This document shows, piece by piece, positions 46,077-53,651 of a stretch of 58,381 bases of DNA. Within the stretch, counting starts at the first letter, position 1. Each line of letters opens with the position of its first letter. Below the pieces are notes generated by a model. The model was not told where the DNA came from. It ran no database searches and saw nothing but the letters and a program-made list of their open reading frames with translations. The position numbers were made by a program, and so were the translations under genes. This stretch comes from Colwellia sp. 39_35_sub15_T18 (GTDB taxonomy: Bacteria > Pseudomonadota > Gammaproteobacteria > Enterobacterales > Alteromonadaceae), in NCBI GenBank assembly GCA_002162675.1, contig MAAE01000010.1, positions 1 to 58,381 on the forward strand, written 5' to 3'.

Positions 46077-46507
46077 CAAGTTTCTCTATTCATCTATTAA
46101 TCAGTAAGTGTGCGAATTCTGCATTGTTTATTGGCTAAACTCAAGCAAAACTTAAATTAATAGACAACTAAAACAGGTAGTTATAGTGGTAATCGTTTTT
46201 ATTTAGGTTAGCTATAAGCTTACTAATTGTGTCTACGCATAATATTTTAGATTATAAATCAGAAAATGAGATTGACTATTAATAGTCGCTTTCCCACAAT
46301 AGAGACTAAAACAGTTTGCTAAAATTCCTGTTAATTAGGATCATTATTAAAGCATAAGCAGACATAAATAATTGAAACGCAATGGACACTTCAAGCTATT
46401 TTCTTTAGAACAAATTAAAATTATTGAGTTAGTAATTACCACTGGGGTGAAATTAAAAAAAGAGAAGAGAGTAACTAGTATTTGAATATTCTAAAATATT
46501 TGTATTA
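46077..46507. other. Intergenic region upstream of ftnA
   Basis: About 430 AT-rich bases. A perfect 14-bp palindrome, GACTATTAATAGTC, is at 46274-46287 and could be a protein-binding site. A 37-codon frame near 46372-46486 begins with TTG right after a stop; I do not support it as a gene. Otherwise I see nothing. Confidence 0.4.
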
Positions 46508-47386
46508 TTAATTCTCTAAAGCCCAATCATCGAGTCCATACTTATCTAATATAAGTTTTAGTTTCCCAGAGCTTCTTAGTCTAACTATACCTTGATCAAA
46601 TAGCTGGGCTAATAACCTAGAACTTTTTGGCCTCTTGGGTGAAAAACCAACATATAAATGTCGCTGCCCTTCTTCGGTACACCCTAATAATTTAAGTGAA
46701 CCTTTTTTTAATTGTTGTTTTTTTTCCATTTTATTTATTGTATACAAGCCAACCTGCAAGTCTGCAAGGACTAGGTCTACACGGCCACTCATTAACATTT
46801 TGAAGTTTCTTAGTTGTATATCTTTCCCAAACATTAACTGCACTCTTGGACTGCTTTTTTTGCTAGTTTCAACTTCAATAAACCTGTTCAAAATATCTCC
46901 ATAGTCAAAATCTTTAACTACAGCAGTTTTATAAGACAAAATAGATTGAATTCCTTTGTAATTCCATTTCATATCAGATTTTCCAAAGAAACAACTAGAA
47001 TGATAAAGAGAAATTGGCTCTTTTGAATAAATCAACTGACTATATATTGTTCCGGTATTTTTGTTTTGCCGAATTTTTATCTCTGATTCATGTTTAGATT
47101 TTATTTTTATTGGTCCACTAATCGCGTCAACGTTACCTGTATTAGCACTTTGCATTCCCCGATGAAAAGGGTTTTGAATTGCTTTAAAGTCATATCCAGC
47201 TGATGAATATATTTCATCATATATTTCATAAGCATAGCCTGGATATTCCTTATCCCACCCACCGTCTAATTCTGTGCAATGATAAGGGCAAAATTCATTC
47301 ATAGAAATTTTAATGTCTTTACTTAAAGCTATAGTTGATAAGAAAATACAATATATGAACAATAATAAATGTGATTTTTTTTTCAT
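46508..47386 (-). CDS. Periplasmic solute-binding protein (SBP_bac_3-like)
   Basis: A 292-residue protein with a signal peptide ('KKSHLLLFIYCIFLSTIALS') followed by a type II periplasmic-binding fold. 'GYAYEIYDEIYSSAGYDFKAI' is the usual early segment, 'NTGNVDAISGPIK' and 'VDLVLADLQVG' the mid segments, and 'ARLQ'-like loops end in 'LRSSGKLKLILDKYGLDDW'. There is no transporter permease nearby, so it may act as an orphan receptor or sensor. The ligand is unknown. Confidence 0.8.
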   Translation of the reverse strand: MKKKSHLLLFIYCIFLSTIALSKDIKISMNEFCPYHCTELDGGWDKEYPGYAYEIYDEIYSSAGYDFKAIQNPFHRGMQSANTGNVDAISGPIKIKSKHESEIKIRQNKNTGTIYSQLIYSKEPISLYHSSCFFGKSDMKWNYKGIQSILSYKTAVVKDFDYGDILNRFIEVETSKKSSPRVQLMFGKDIQLRNFKMLMSGRVDLVLADLQVGLYTINKMEKKQQLKKGSLKLLGCTEEGQRHLYVGFSPKRPKSSRLLAQLFDQGIVRLRSSGKLKLILDKYGLDDWALEN

Positions 47387-47479
47387 TTATAGATTGTAGT
47401 ATAAAAGCAAAAAATAAAGCTAACTTTAATCTTTCATATATGACAAATTCAATTGCAATGACAGCTATAAGCCGTTAGT

Positions 47480-47513
47480 TGACATTAACATCAATAGCTT
47501 TTTGAGCTGTTTT
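47480..47513. repeat. 34-bp imperfect repeat, copy 1
   Basis: Starts TGACATTAACATCAAT and ends GAGCTGTTTT. It matches 48305-48338 at 29 of 34 positions by eye. The copies lie on either side of the cupin gene, in direct orientation. Confidence 0.5.
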
Positions 47514-47558
47514 CAGGTAGGTATTAAAACCCACTCAGACATTCATTTCCTACTTGCA

Positions 47559-48248
47559 TTAGTTTAATGGTAACGCAAAAACGCCAGATTTTTTAACTCT
47601 ATATGCTACTAAAAAACGTAACTCTTCCATCTGGCTGGCGTTTCTAAAAATTAAGTGTTTCTTGTTTGATGGGTCAGTGTAAGAGTCTCCAGCATTATAG
47701 GTGATTATTTCTTCCCCTTCCCCTTCATATTTGGATTCTGCAGTACCTGAAATAATATAATTGAGACCAGCTACAGGATGCATATGTGGGCGCCCTAGGT
47801 TTCCTGGAGGATAAATTACCAACATTAATCTATACTCTTCGTCGGTTTCTGGAATATCGATTCTTTCAATGATTTTCTTAACAATTTGAGATGGAAAATT
47901 ACGCGTAACGAAGCTACTTATTTTTACCCTATCCCCTAGTTTGAGGTTTCCTTCGGTAATTTGGACATTAATATATTGCGATTTGCTAAACCCATTAACC
48001 AAAACTTTACCTACTTCTTGGTATGAATACAGAGGATCACCTTCAAGCACACTATTTGTTGCTTGCAATCTATTGATCTGCAGCAGCTGTCCTTTCACAA
48101 TTGAATTAGCTGTACCGACATAAACTTTAGCAATTTTTCCTTCAACCTCTACAATTTCCCCTTGTTTCAGATCACTGGCTGAAGCAGAAGCTATGGTCAT
48201 AACAGAAAGTAAACTAAAAGCTGCTATTTTTAACGTTTTATTAAACAT
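47559..48248 (-). CDS. Secreted cupin-domain protein
   Basis: A 229-residue protein with a signal peptide ('AAFSLLSVMTIASASAS'). Residues about 30-120 form a small beta domain ('QGEIVEVEGKIAKVYVG'). The C-terminal half is a single cupin barrel: 'YPPGNLGRPHMHPVAGLNYI' supplies His ligands and 'YNAGDSYTDPSNKKHLIFRN' the second motif. It probably binds a metal or a sugar-like ligand in the periplasm. Neighbours are unrelated secreted proteins. The function is not known. Confidence 0.8.
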   Translation of the reverse strand: MFNKTLKIAAFSLLSVMTIASASASDLKQGEIVEVEGKIAKVYVGTANSIVKGQLLQINRLQATNSVLEGDPLYSYQEVGKVLVNGFSKSQYINVQITEGNLKLGDRVKISSFVTRNFPSQIVKKIIERIDIPETDEEYRLMLVIYPPGNLGRPHMHPVAGLNYIISGTAESKYEGEGEEIITYNAGDSYTDPSNKKHLIFRNASQMEELRFLVAYRVKKSGVFALPLN

Positions 48249-48304
48249 ATTTTTCTCACTATTTATGAAAAACAGACATCAGAACAGTCTGCTTAGATAC
48301 GATA

Positions 48305-48338
48305 CTGACGTTAGCATCAATGGATTTTCGAGCTGTTT
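48305..48338. repeat. 34-bp imperfect repeat, copy 2
   Basis: Starts TGACGTTAGCATCAAT and ends GAGCTGTTTT. It differs from 47480-47513 at five positions by eye. A looser relative (CTTAGATACGATA and GATGGATTTTTG) appears near 51213-51275. Confidence 0.5.
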
Positions 48339-48474
48339 TTAGTGTTTATTAAACGTTGAGCTACCTTCATCTTGATAGTCAACAAAGCCACCAAAGCGGT
48401 CGTTGGGAAGTTTAATATGCAAAAAAATAAAGTTTCTTTTTGAATATTAAGTAATAAGTCTTATGTATATATCC

Positions 48475-49533
48475 CTATTTATCAGCTACCAAAACCCCGA
48501 TTTCTTTAATCAGTGCGCTTTGTTTGATGGTATGTTTTTTACCTATTGGTGCTGCTACTAGTTTGTTGATATTGCTATGAACAGCAAAGATTTTTTTATC
48601 TTTAATTGTAGCTGTTGTCGGGTATACATCGCCAAACTTATAACGACCAGTAACTGTAAAACTACCCCAGTTATCGTAGGACTTAAGAGAATATGCTGAG
48701 TTATTGTTAACACCCAATGCTTGATTAGCGATAACAATTAGCTCCTTGTTGGAACCAAGGATTACTCCATCACCACCAACGAGCTTAGTGTCAGATTGAA
48801 CTTTAGTGAAACCGTTAGGATTATCCGTTGGAATCTTAAAAAGTTCCCCTGTACTTTTTTTAACAGTCAAAAGGTAACCGTCTGGATGAAACACAATTCC
48901 ATTCAAGTTAATTCCTTCACCCAAAAACTCCTTATTGTTGATAAATACAGATGCATTTCCCTTATTATCGACTTTGTAGATTGTCGGTGAAAAACTATCA
49001 GTAATATAAACATTACCCTTATTATCCAAAGTAAGACCATTAGCTAAATGAGCATCATTTGGAAGTAATTCAGACAGATCAATATAGTCGATAGGTTGCC
49101 CATTACTGAGTTGATAAATTGCTAATGCTGCTGTTTTCTTGACACCCTCTTTAGTTGGTTTTGTACACGCGCCTACATCTGAATTGGTCGCATATAGTCG
49201 GTCTAAGCTAAGGTCAATACGAATCCCTAATACTGAGCATAATCGGTTATCACTTACTATTTGAGTGGTTTGCCCATCTGGATTTACTTCATAGATTGCT
49301 CCATGCCTGAACGAACTTATCAAAAATCGTTTACTCTTTGAATTATAGGTGATACTTTCAGGAAAAATTGTTGGATCGTTAATTGTAACAACCGTTTTTG
49401 GCTTATCATACAATTTAACCGACCCTGATATTGCTGGAGGTACGTGCAACATAGTCGTGATTAGTAAAGATACGAACAATAAAGTCGTGATTATTAAAGA
49501 ACAATCGAATAGACGTTTACGAGTAATTAGCAT
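48475..49533 (-). CDS. Membrane-anchored or secreted SMP-30/NHL-type beta-propeller protein
   Basis: A 352-residue protein with an N-terminal hydrophobic segment ('CSLIITTLLFVSLLITTML'). A propeller of SMP-30/gluconolactonase type follows: 'FPESITYNSKSKRFLISSFRHGAIY', 'LANGLTLDNKGNVYITDSFSPTIYKVD' and 'LNGIVFHPDGYLLTVKKSTGELFK' are the repeating blade elements. Such proteins hydrolyse lactones or only bind ligands; the catalytic residues cannot be assigned. It is divergent from an HxlR-type regulator that may control it. Confidence 0.8.
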   Translation of the reverse strand: MLITRKRLFDCSLIITTLLFVSLLITTMLHVPPAISGSVKLYDKPKTVVTINDPTIFPESITYNSKSKRFLISSFRHGAIYEVNPDGQTTQIVSDNRLCSVLGIRIDLSLDRLYATNSDVGACTKPTKEGVKKTAALAIYQLSNGQPIDYIDLSELLPNDAHLANGLTLDNKGNVYITDSFSPTIYKVDNKGNASVFINNKEFLGEGINLNGIVFHPDGYLLTVKKSTGELFKIPTDNPNGFTKVQSDTKLVGGDGVILGSNKELIVIANQALGVNNNSAYSLKSYDNWGSFTVTGRYKFGDVYPTTATIKDKKIFAVHSNINKLVAAPIGKKHTIKQSALIKEIGVLVADK

Positions 49534-49671
49534 AAATTTTTCCTTTTTTATTTCATCAGAAGTTAGAATTATTGAAACTGTTTAATTCAGAGTTTGCTGA
49601 GTATAAATAGGTGATAAATATTTACAAGAAGGCAGTTTTTTCTACGTTACTATACAAATTGATACCTACTA

Positions 49672-50052
49672 GTGAGCGAAAAAATGACAAAACAAGTAAA
49701 GAATTATTCGTCGTGTCCGGTCGAGGCTACAATCGACCTAATCAAGGGGAAATGGAAAATTGTTATTATGTTTAAGCTTAAAGATGAACCGAAACGATTT
49801 AATCAATTAACCCGATTATTACCAAATATTACTCAAAGAATGTTGACTAGCCAGTTAAGAGAATTAGAAGAGTCAAATCTGATACACAGGGAAGTTTATC
49901 CAGAAGTGCCCGTTAAAGTAGTTTATTCTCTGACACCTCTAGCAGTCAGTATGATGCCTTTGATGCTTTCGATTAAGGAGTGGGGAAAAGAATATTTAAC
50001 ATTACAAAATAATAAATGCCATCAAGTAATGGAAGCTCTACGGCAGGTATGA
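49672..50052 (+). CDS. HxlR family winged-helix transcriptional regulator
   Basis: A 126-residue DNA-binding protein. 'CPVEATIDLIKGKWKIVIMF' and 'RFNQLTRLLPNITQRMLTSQLRELEES' are the typical HxlR winged helix, and the conserved N-terminal Cys is often redox- or ligand-sensitive. The start could be GTG 49672 or ATG 49684. It is divergent from the propeller gene with a 138-base shared promoter region, so regulation of that gene is the simplest guess. Confidence 0.88.
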   Translation: MSEKMTKQVKNYSSCPVEATIDLIKGKWKIVIMFKLKDEPKRFNQLTRLLPNITQRMLTSQLRELEESNLIHREVYPEVPVKVVYSLTPLAVSMMPLMLSIKEWGKEYLTLQNNKCHQVMEALRQV

Positions 50053-50129
50053 GCTTAAACCAGCCCCACAAAAAAGCAGTGAATTTAGGGTGATATTATT
50101 CTAAATATGATCAAGGATTAACAAAAGCT

Positions 50130-50191
50130 TAATGTCAGCTAAGGCTATCAGTTGACCTAAATAATAACCAGTAGCTAATGTCAGCTAAGGC
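50130..50191. repeat. Direct repeat TAATGTCAGCTAAGGC
   Basis: Two identical 16-base copies at 50130-50145 and 50176-50191 with a 46-base period. They lie between the HxlR gene and a short minus-strand gene, at the edge of the integrase module. Confidence 0.6.
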
Positions 50192-50203
50192 ACTATTCGA
50201 TAT

Positions 50204-50434
50204 CTAATGAACCTCTCCATCTGGTTCGGTATTATGTAAATTATTTTCATCTTTAGCTATGAATCCGTCCTTAATTTTTTGCCTTGCCATTGATTCACCC
50301 ACTTTGAATTTTAAATATTCCCACTCATCCCCAAAGCCTTCAATAAAACCATCAACAAATAACTCAAGTTCTTCTTCAGTATATGGCGTCTTACGGTCAT
50401 TGGCTGGGTTCATCCAGTCAGGTTCATTAGTTAT
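50204..50434 (-). CDS. Small acidic protein, possibly starting at ATA
   Basis: The protein reads 'MNPANDRKTPYTEEELELFV' from ATG 50413 (69 residues) and ends 'NNLHNTEPDGEVH'. That ATG has no ribosome-binding site. Seven codons upstream, ATA at 50434 follows a strong GGAGG (50441-50445 on the complement) at the right spacing and gives an N-terminus 'xTNEPDWMNPANDR'. I extend the feature to that codon, with caution. It is acidic and helical, family unknown. It lies next to the integrase module. Confidence 0.5.
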   Translation of the reverse strand: MTNEPDWMNPANDRKTPYTEEELELFVDGFIEGFGDEWEYLKFKVGESMARQKIKDGFIAKDENNLHNTEPDGEVH

Positions 50435-50506
50435 GAGGCGCCTCCAATAAGTAATTTAATCGAGATGGTTTCATAATTATAGTTCACTTAAAGAAGGAGT
50501 AAAATT

Positions 50507-51129
50507 ATGCATAACATTGTACTTTATCAACCAAAACCAAGTTGGAACAAAGGTAAGCTCGTAGGGCAAAAACTTCCCCTTAAACTTGAAGATGTATGGT
50601 CTATCAGAACAAGACTTGATTTAGCCAATAATCTTCGAGAATTAACTATGTTTAATTTAGCATTAGATTGTAAATTAAGAGCATGTGATTTCATAAAACT
50701 TAAAGTGTCGGGTATTGCACATGGGAAAAGCATTCAATCACGAGCTATGTTAATTCAACAAAAAACAGGGACTCCTGTTCAATTTGAAATAACAAAAAAA
50801 CTCGAACTGCTTTACAAAAGTGGATCTCATTTAAATCACTTCGTTCTAGTGATTATTTATTTGGAAGTAGAGTAAAAGATAATTCCCATTTATCGACTCG
50901 GCAATATGCCAGAATAGTCAAAAAGTGGATTGCTAGTATTGGCTTGGATGTAACATCTTATGGCACTCATTCAATGAGACGCACTAAAGCAACTTTGATT
51001 TATAAAAAAACTAAAAACCTGAGAACTGTTCAAATATTACTTGATCATACAAAGCTAGAAAGTACCGTTCGTTATCTTGGTATAGAAGTCGATGATGCAC
51101 TTGAGATATCTGAAACTATAGATATTTAA
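50507..51129 (+). pseudogene. Tyrosine recombinase/integrase split by a -1 shift at an A7 tract
   Basis: The first frame (50507-50875) begins 'MHNIVLYQPKPSWNKGKLVG' with the core 'LRACDFIKLKVSGIAHGKSIQ'. The second frame supplies 'SSDYLFGSRVKDNSHLSTRQ', then 'GTHSMRRTKATLIYKKTKN' and 'LLDHTKLESTVRYLGI', carrying the catalytic His-x-x-Arg, His and Tyr. The frames join exactly if reading shifts by -1 after ACA AAA AAA (A7 at 50794-50800), giving a protein of about 206 residues. So it is either a one-base deletion or a slippery sequence. Short stand-alone integrases of this kind occur widely in gammaproteobacteria. Confidence 0.8.
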
Positions 51130-51479
51130 ATCTCAATTGATTCAGGAAGTATGGACGCTTCCTAGCACATTGCTGACCTAAATTAGCCCTTGAAATTAGG
51201 CACATTTACGTTCACTTAGATACGATATAGTTCTCCCTAGGTGAGTATATGAGATTTTTAATGATGGATTTTTGCAAGTAAGTCGTTCAGCTTGAGTGTG
51301 AACAAAGCCATCCCATCATACCTTATGGAAATTGGTATCGCCAAAAACGTAAACGTTTTTGATTGTTAAAAGAAAACAATCCAGTTAGAGTATTTTGATT
51401 AAAAATAATTTTAAAAACGAGTAATTCTACAGGCTCGTTAGGCACTAAATGAGCAGATCTTCACGCAAAGGAAATAAAC
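51130..51479. other. Region between integrase and VOC gene, ending in an integron-like core
   Basis: About 350 bases without a gene. GCTGACCTAAATTA at 51172-51185 echoes GTTGACCTAAATAA at 50151-50164 on the other side of the integrase. At 51435-51441 there is GTTAGGC, the form of an integron core site, 39 bases before the VOC start. No complete attC could be traced. Confidence 0.45.
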
Positions 51480-51881
51480 ATGTATTTGGCTAACTATCTC
51501 TTTTTTACGACTTGTTGTGAACAAGCTTTAGATTTCTACACCCGTTGCGGCATTGGTAAGGTCGTAGATATTTTGCGGTTCGGTGAGAATGGTATGCCTG
51601 TTAGTAATGAAATGATGCGCGGAAAAATTATGCACGCTCAATTCGAAGGGCCAGGAATATTGTTTTACGCCTCTGATAATGATGATGCTGAACCGATGAG
51701 AGGCTCGGCCATGATTTTTCAGTTAGAAGATCGTCAGCAGACCGAGAACCTGTTTGAGCTTCTCGGTAATGGAGGGCAAGTTACTACACCACTAGCGATC
51801 CAACCTTGGGGCGACTATTTTGGTAAATTAACGGATCGCTTTGGTGTGCAGTGGATGTTCAACTGCACACCAAAGCGATAA
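51480..51881 (+). CDS. VOC family protein (PhnB/glyoxalase-like)
   Basis: A 133-residue protein with the vicinal-oxygen-chelate fold: 'YLFFTTCCEQALDFYTRCGIG' at the start and 'FGKLTDRFGVQWMFNC' near the end are typical of the PhnB/3-demethylubiquinone-like subgroup. The substrate is unknown. It is flanked by integron-like core sequences (GTTAGGC before, GCCTAAC after), has a short leader and no own terminator, so it may be a mobile gene cassette. Confidence 0.85.
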   Translation: MYLANYLFFTTCCEQALDFYTRCGIGKVVDILRFGENGMPVSNEMMRGKIMHAQFEGPGILFYASDNDDAEPMRGSAMIFQLEDRQQTENLFELLGNGGQVTTPLAIQPWGDYFGKLTDRFGVQWMFNCTPKR

Positions 51882-51889
51882 GTAATTTA

Positions 51890-51924
51890 CGTGCCTAACA
51901 AATGCAAGCACGCGGACAAATTTC
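51890..51924 (+). other. Partial attC-like sequence interrupted by an IS256-type element
   Basis: GCCTAACAAATGCAAGCACG follows the VOC stop and continues into ACAAATTTC. This is the form of the 5' half of an integron attC site. The IS begins at 51925, where the loop or the other half should be. The matching 3' half was not found beyond the IS; a weak look-alike (GGCGTTAAGGCACTAAAT) is at about 53612-53630. Confidence 0.45.
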
Positions 51925-53218
51925 GGGGGCGTTCAAAATTCTGTGTCAGCTTAAATTGTTAAATATCGAGCACGCTGTCTAAACGTCCTTCAAAATAAAT
52001 CGCTAACTGAGATAAACAAAGGCTCCAATTATGTATTGGCATTGTCCATTTCTCAGTGGCGTTTAATATGCCAGCATAAAGCAACTTCAACAAGCTATTT
52101 TCGTTTGGAAAAGCGCCTTTTGTTTTCGTCAGTTTTCTAAACTGACGATGCACAGCTTCAACAGCATTTGTGGTATAAATAACCTTGCGAATATGCTCAG
52201 GATATTTGAAGTAAGCCGACAAGTTATGCCATTTATTTCGCCAAGAATTAATGACCAACGGATAAGAGCCACCCCATTTAGCCTCAAGTTCATCAAGGGC
52301 TAGCTCTGCGGCTTCCTTCGTTGGTGCGCGGTAAACAGGCTTTAAATCGGCCATAAACGCTTTTTGATTCTTAGAGGCAACATACTTCATTGAGTTGCGT
52401 ATTTGATGAACGATACACAATTGCACTTCGGTCTCTGGAAAAATAGCCTTTATCGCCTCAGGAAACCCCGTCAGCCCATCAATGCAGGCAATAAGGATAT
52501 CTTTAACACCTCGATTATTTAAATCAGTAAGAACAGATAACCAATAATTAGCGCCTTCATTTTCTGATAGGTGTAAGCCAAGTATTTCTTTTTTACCGTG
52601 AATATCTAAGCCAAGTAAGGTGTAAACTGCTTTGCTGATATAACCCCCATCTTCTTTCACTTTGTAATGTATAGCATCAAGCCAAACAATCGGATAATGG
52701 CTATCGAGAGGCCGTTGCTGCCATGCTTTTAACTCTGGAATAAAGTTTGTCGGTGACCGCACTTATCATGCCCGTAGCGACGTTCATGCCGTACATATCT
52801 TCGATGTGTTTATTAATATCTCGATAACTCATGCCCATGCTAAACATGGAAAGGATTTTTTGATCTATTTCATCGGTAAGTGAAGTTTGATTTTTCTTAA
52901 CAAGTTGAGGTTCAAAGCTACCACTTCGATCTCTTGGTGTATCAAGTTCAAAGCTACCAACAGAGGACTTTACCGTTTTAGTGCTAGTGCCATTTTTACG
53001 ATTAGGTTGTTGTTCGTTAGCAAGGTGTTGTTCAAGCTCAGCTTGCAGGGCTGCTTCACTTAATTGTTTAATAAGTCCAGTGAGTACACCGTATTTACCA
53101 TTAAGTTTTTTACCCGCTTGAAGTGCTTTAACGGCTTCTTGAAAATCGAAGTGAGTTGTCATGTGTCATTCCTGTTTTTACTAGTTTACTGAAATGACAC
53201 AGATTTGTGAACACTACC
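51925..53218 (-). mobile_element. IS256-family insertion sequence, copy 1
   Basis: A 1294-base element. Its ends are imperfect 24-base inverted repeats, containing GTTCAAAATTCTGTGTCA on the left (51931-51948) and the complement of GTTCACAAATCTGTGTCA on the right (53195-53212). It carries one transposase in two frames. I see no 8- or 9-base target duplication: the flanks read ACAAATTTC and TTTTGTAAA. A related copy in the opposite orientation begins at about 58274. Confidence 0.88.
51959..53162 (-). pseudogene. IS256-family transposase, frameshifted
   Basis: The first part starts 'MTTHFDFQEAVKALQAGKKL' and runs to 'ISAVTDKL'. The frame is then lost, and the rest ('IPELKAWQQRPLDSHYPIVW' onwards) continues in another frame. 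The two join if one T is removed from a TTT at 52742-52744. The DDE residues are all present in the second part ('WLDAIHY', 'ACIDGLTGF', 'TNAVEAVHRQFR'). IS256 elements normally use a single frame, so this copy is probably inactive. Confidence 0.85.
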
Positions 53219-53651
53219 TTTTGTAAATGTCATGCGACTTCACTGTTGCTACGAAAACATTGAACATCACTTCGATCCATAAAAGTTTTGCAAGCGCTAA
53301 ATCAATTGGTTTTGATTTGTGAATCAAGCAGCCATTTTAATAATGATCCCCTCCACGCTAACGCGTGAAAATATCTATTCTCATTGGTTACATTGTAACC
53401 CTTTCACTTTTCTTTATAGCGATTCAAAGTAACTTTTTTATTTTAGTTTTACCTAAGATATCGGCGTAGTTTTCATCTACCCAACAATAAACGTAGATGA
53501 TAAAATATTCTAATGGCATGTTCTAAATCACTTTATAATATTTTTTGGCGATTACTATATAAAGTTAGAACATGCCTTTTTCAACCTTGGTAACGAAATT
53601 TTAAAGTCGCGCATGGCGTTAAGGCACTAAATTCTTATAAACTTTGCTTAA
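53219..53651. other. Downstream region of the ketosynthase operon, rich in dyads
   Basis: About 430 bases without a gene. It holds a perfect palindrome GGTTACA-T-TGTAACC (53386-53400), a small TCATCTAC/GTAGATGA hairpin (53473-53500) and a large bulged hairpin (53515-53576, listed separately). These look like control or termination signals, or the edge of the mobile segment. Confidence 0.5.
53515..53576. terminator. Large bulged hairpin after the ketosynthase gene
   Basis: An outer stem of 11 bp, GGCATGTTCTA (53515-53525) with TAGAACATGCC (53566-53576), and an inner stem of 8 bp, ACTTTATA (53530-53537) with TATAAAGT (53558-53565). Four bases (AATC) bulge on one side only. On the plus strand TTTTT follows. 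It can end transcription from either side; a mobile palindrome is the alternative. Confidence 0.55.

Noticed and set aside
46077..46200. Fur box upstream of ftnA
   Set aside because: No GATAATGATAATCATTATC-like dyad was visible.
46372..46486. 37-codon frame upstream of ftnA (KRNGHFKLFSLEQIKIIELV)
   Set aside because: It starts with TTG right after a stop, lacks a ribosome-binding site and has no family look.
51959..53162. Programmed frameshift in the IS256 transposase
   Set aside because: IS256 elements use a single frame; the extra T in TTT is simplest as a mutation or read error.
53608..53632. 3' half of the interrupted attC site (GGCGTTAAGGCACTAAAT)
   Set aside because: It resembles the upstream cassette border, but GTTAAGG does not fit GTTRRRY and it lies about 400 bases beyond the IS.
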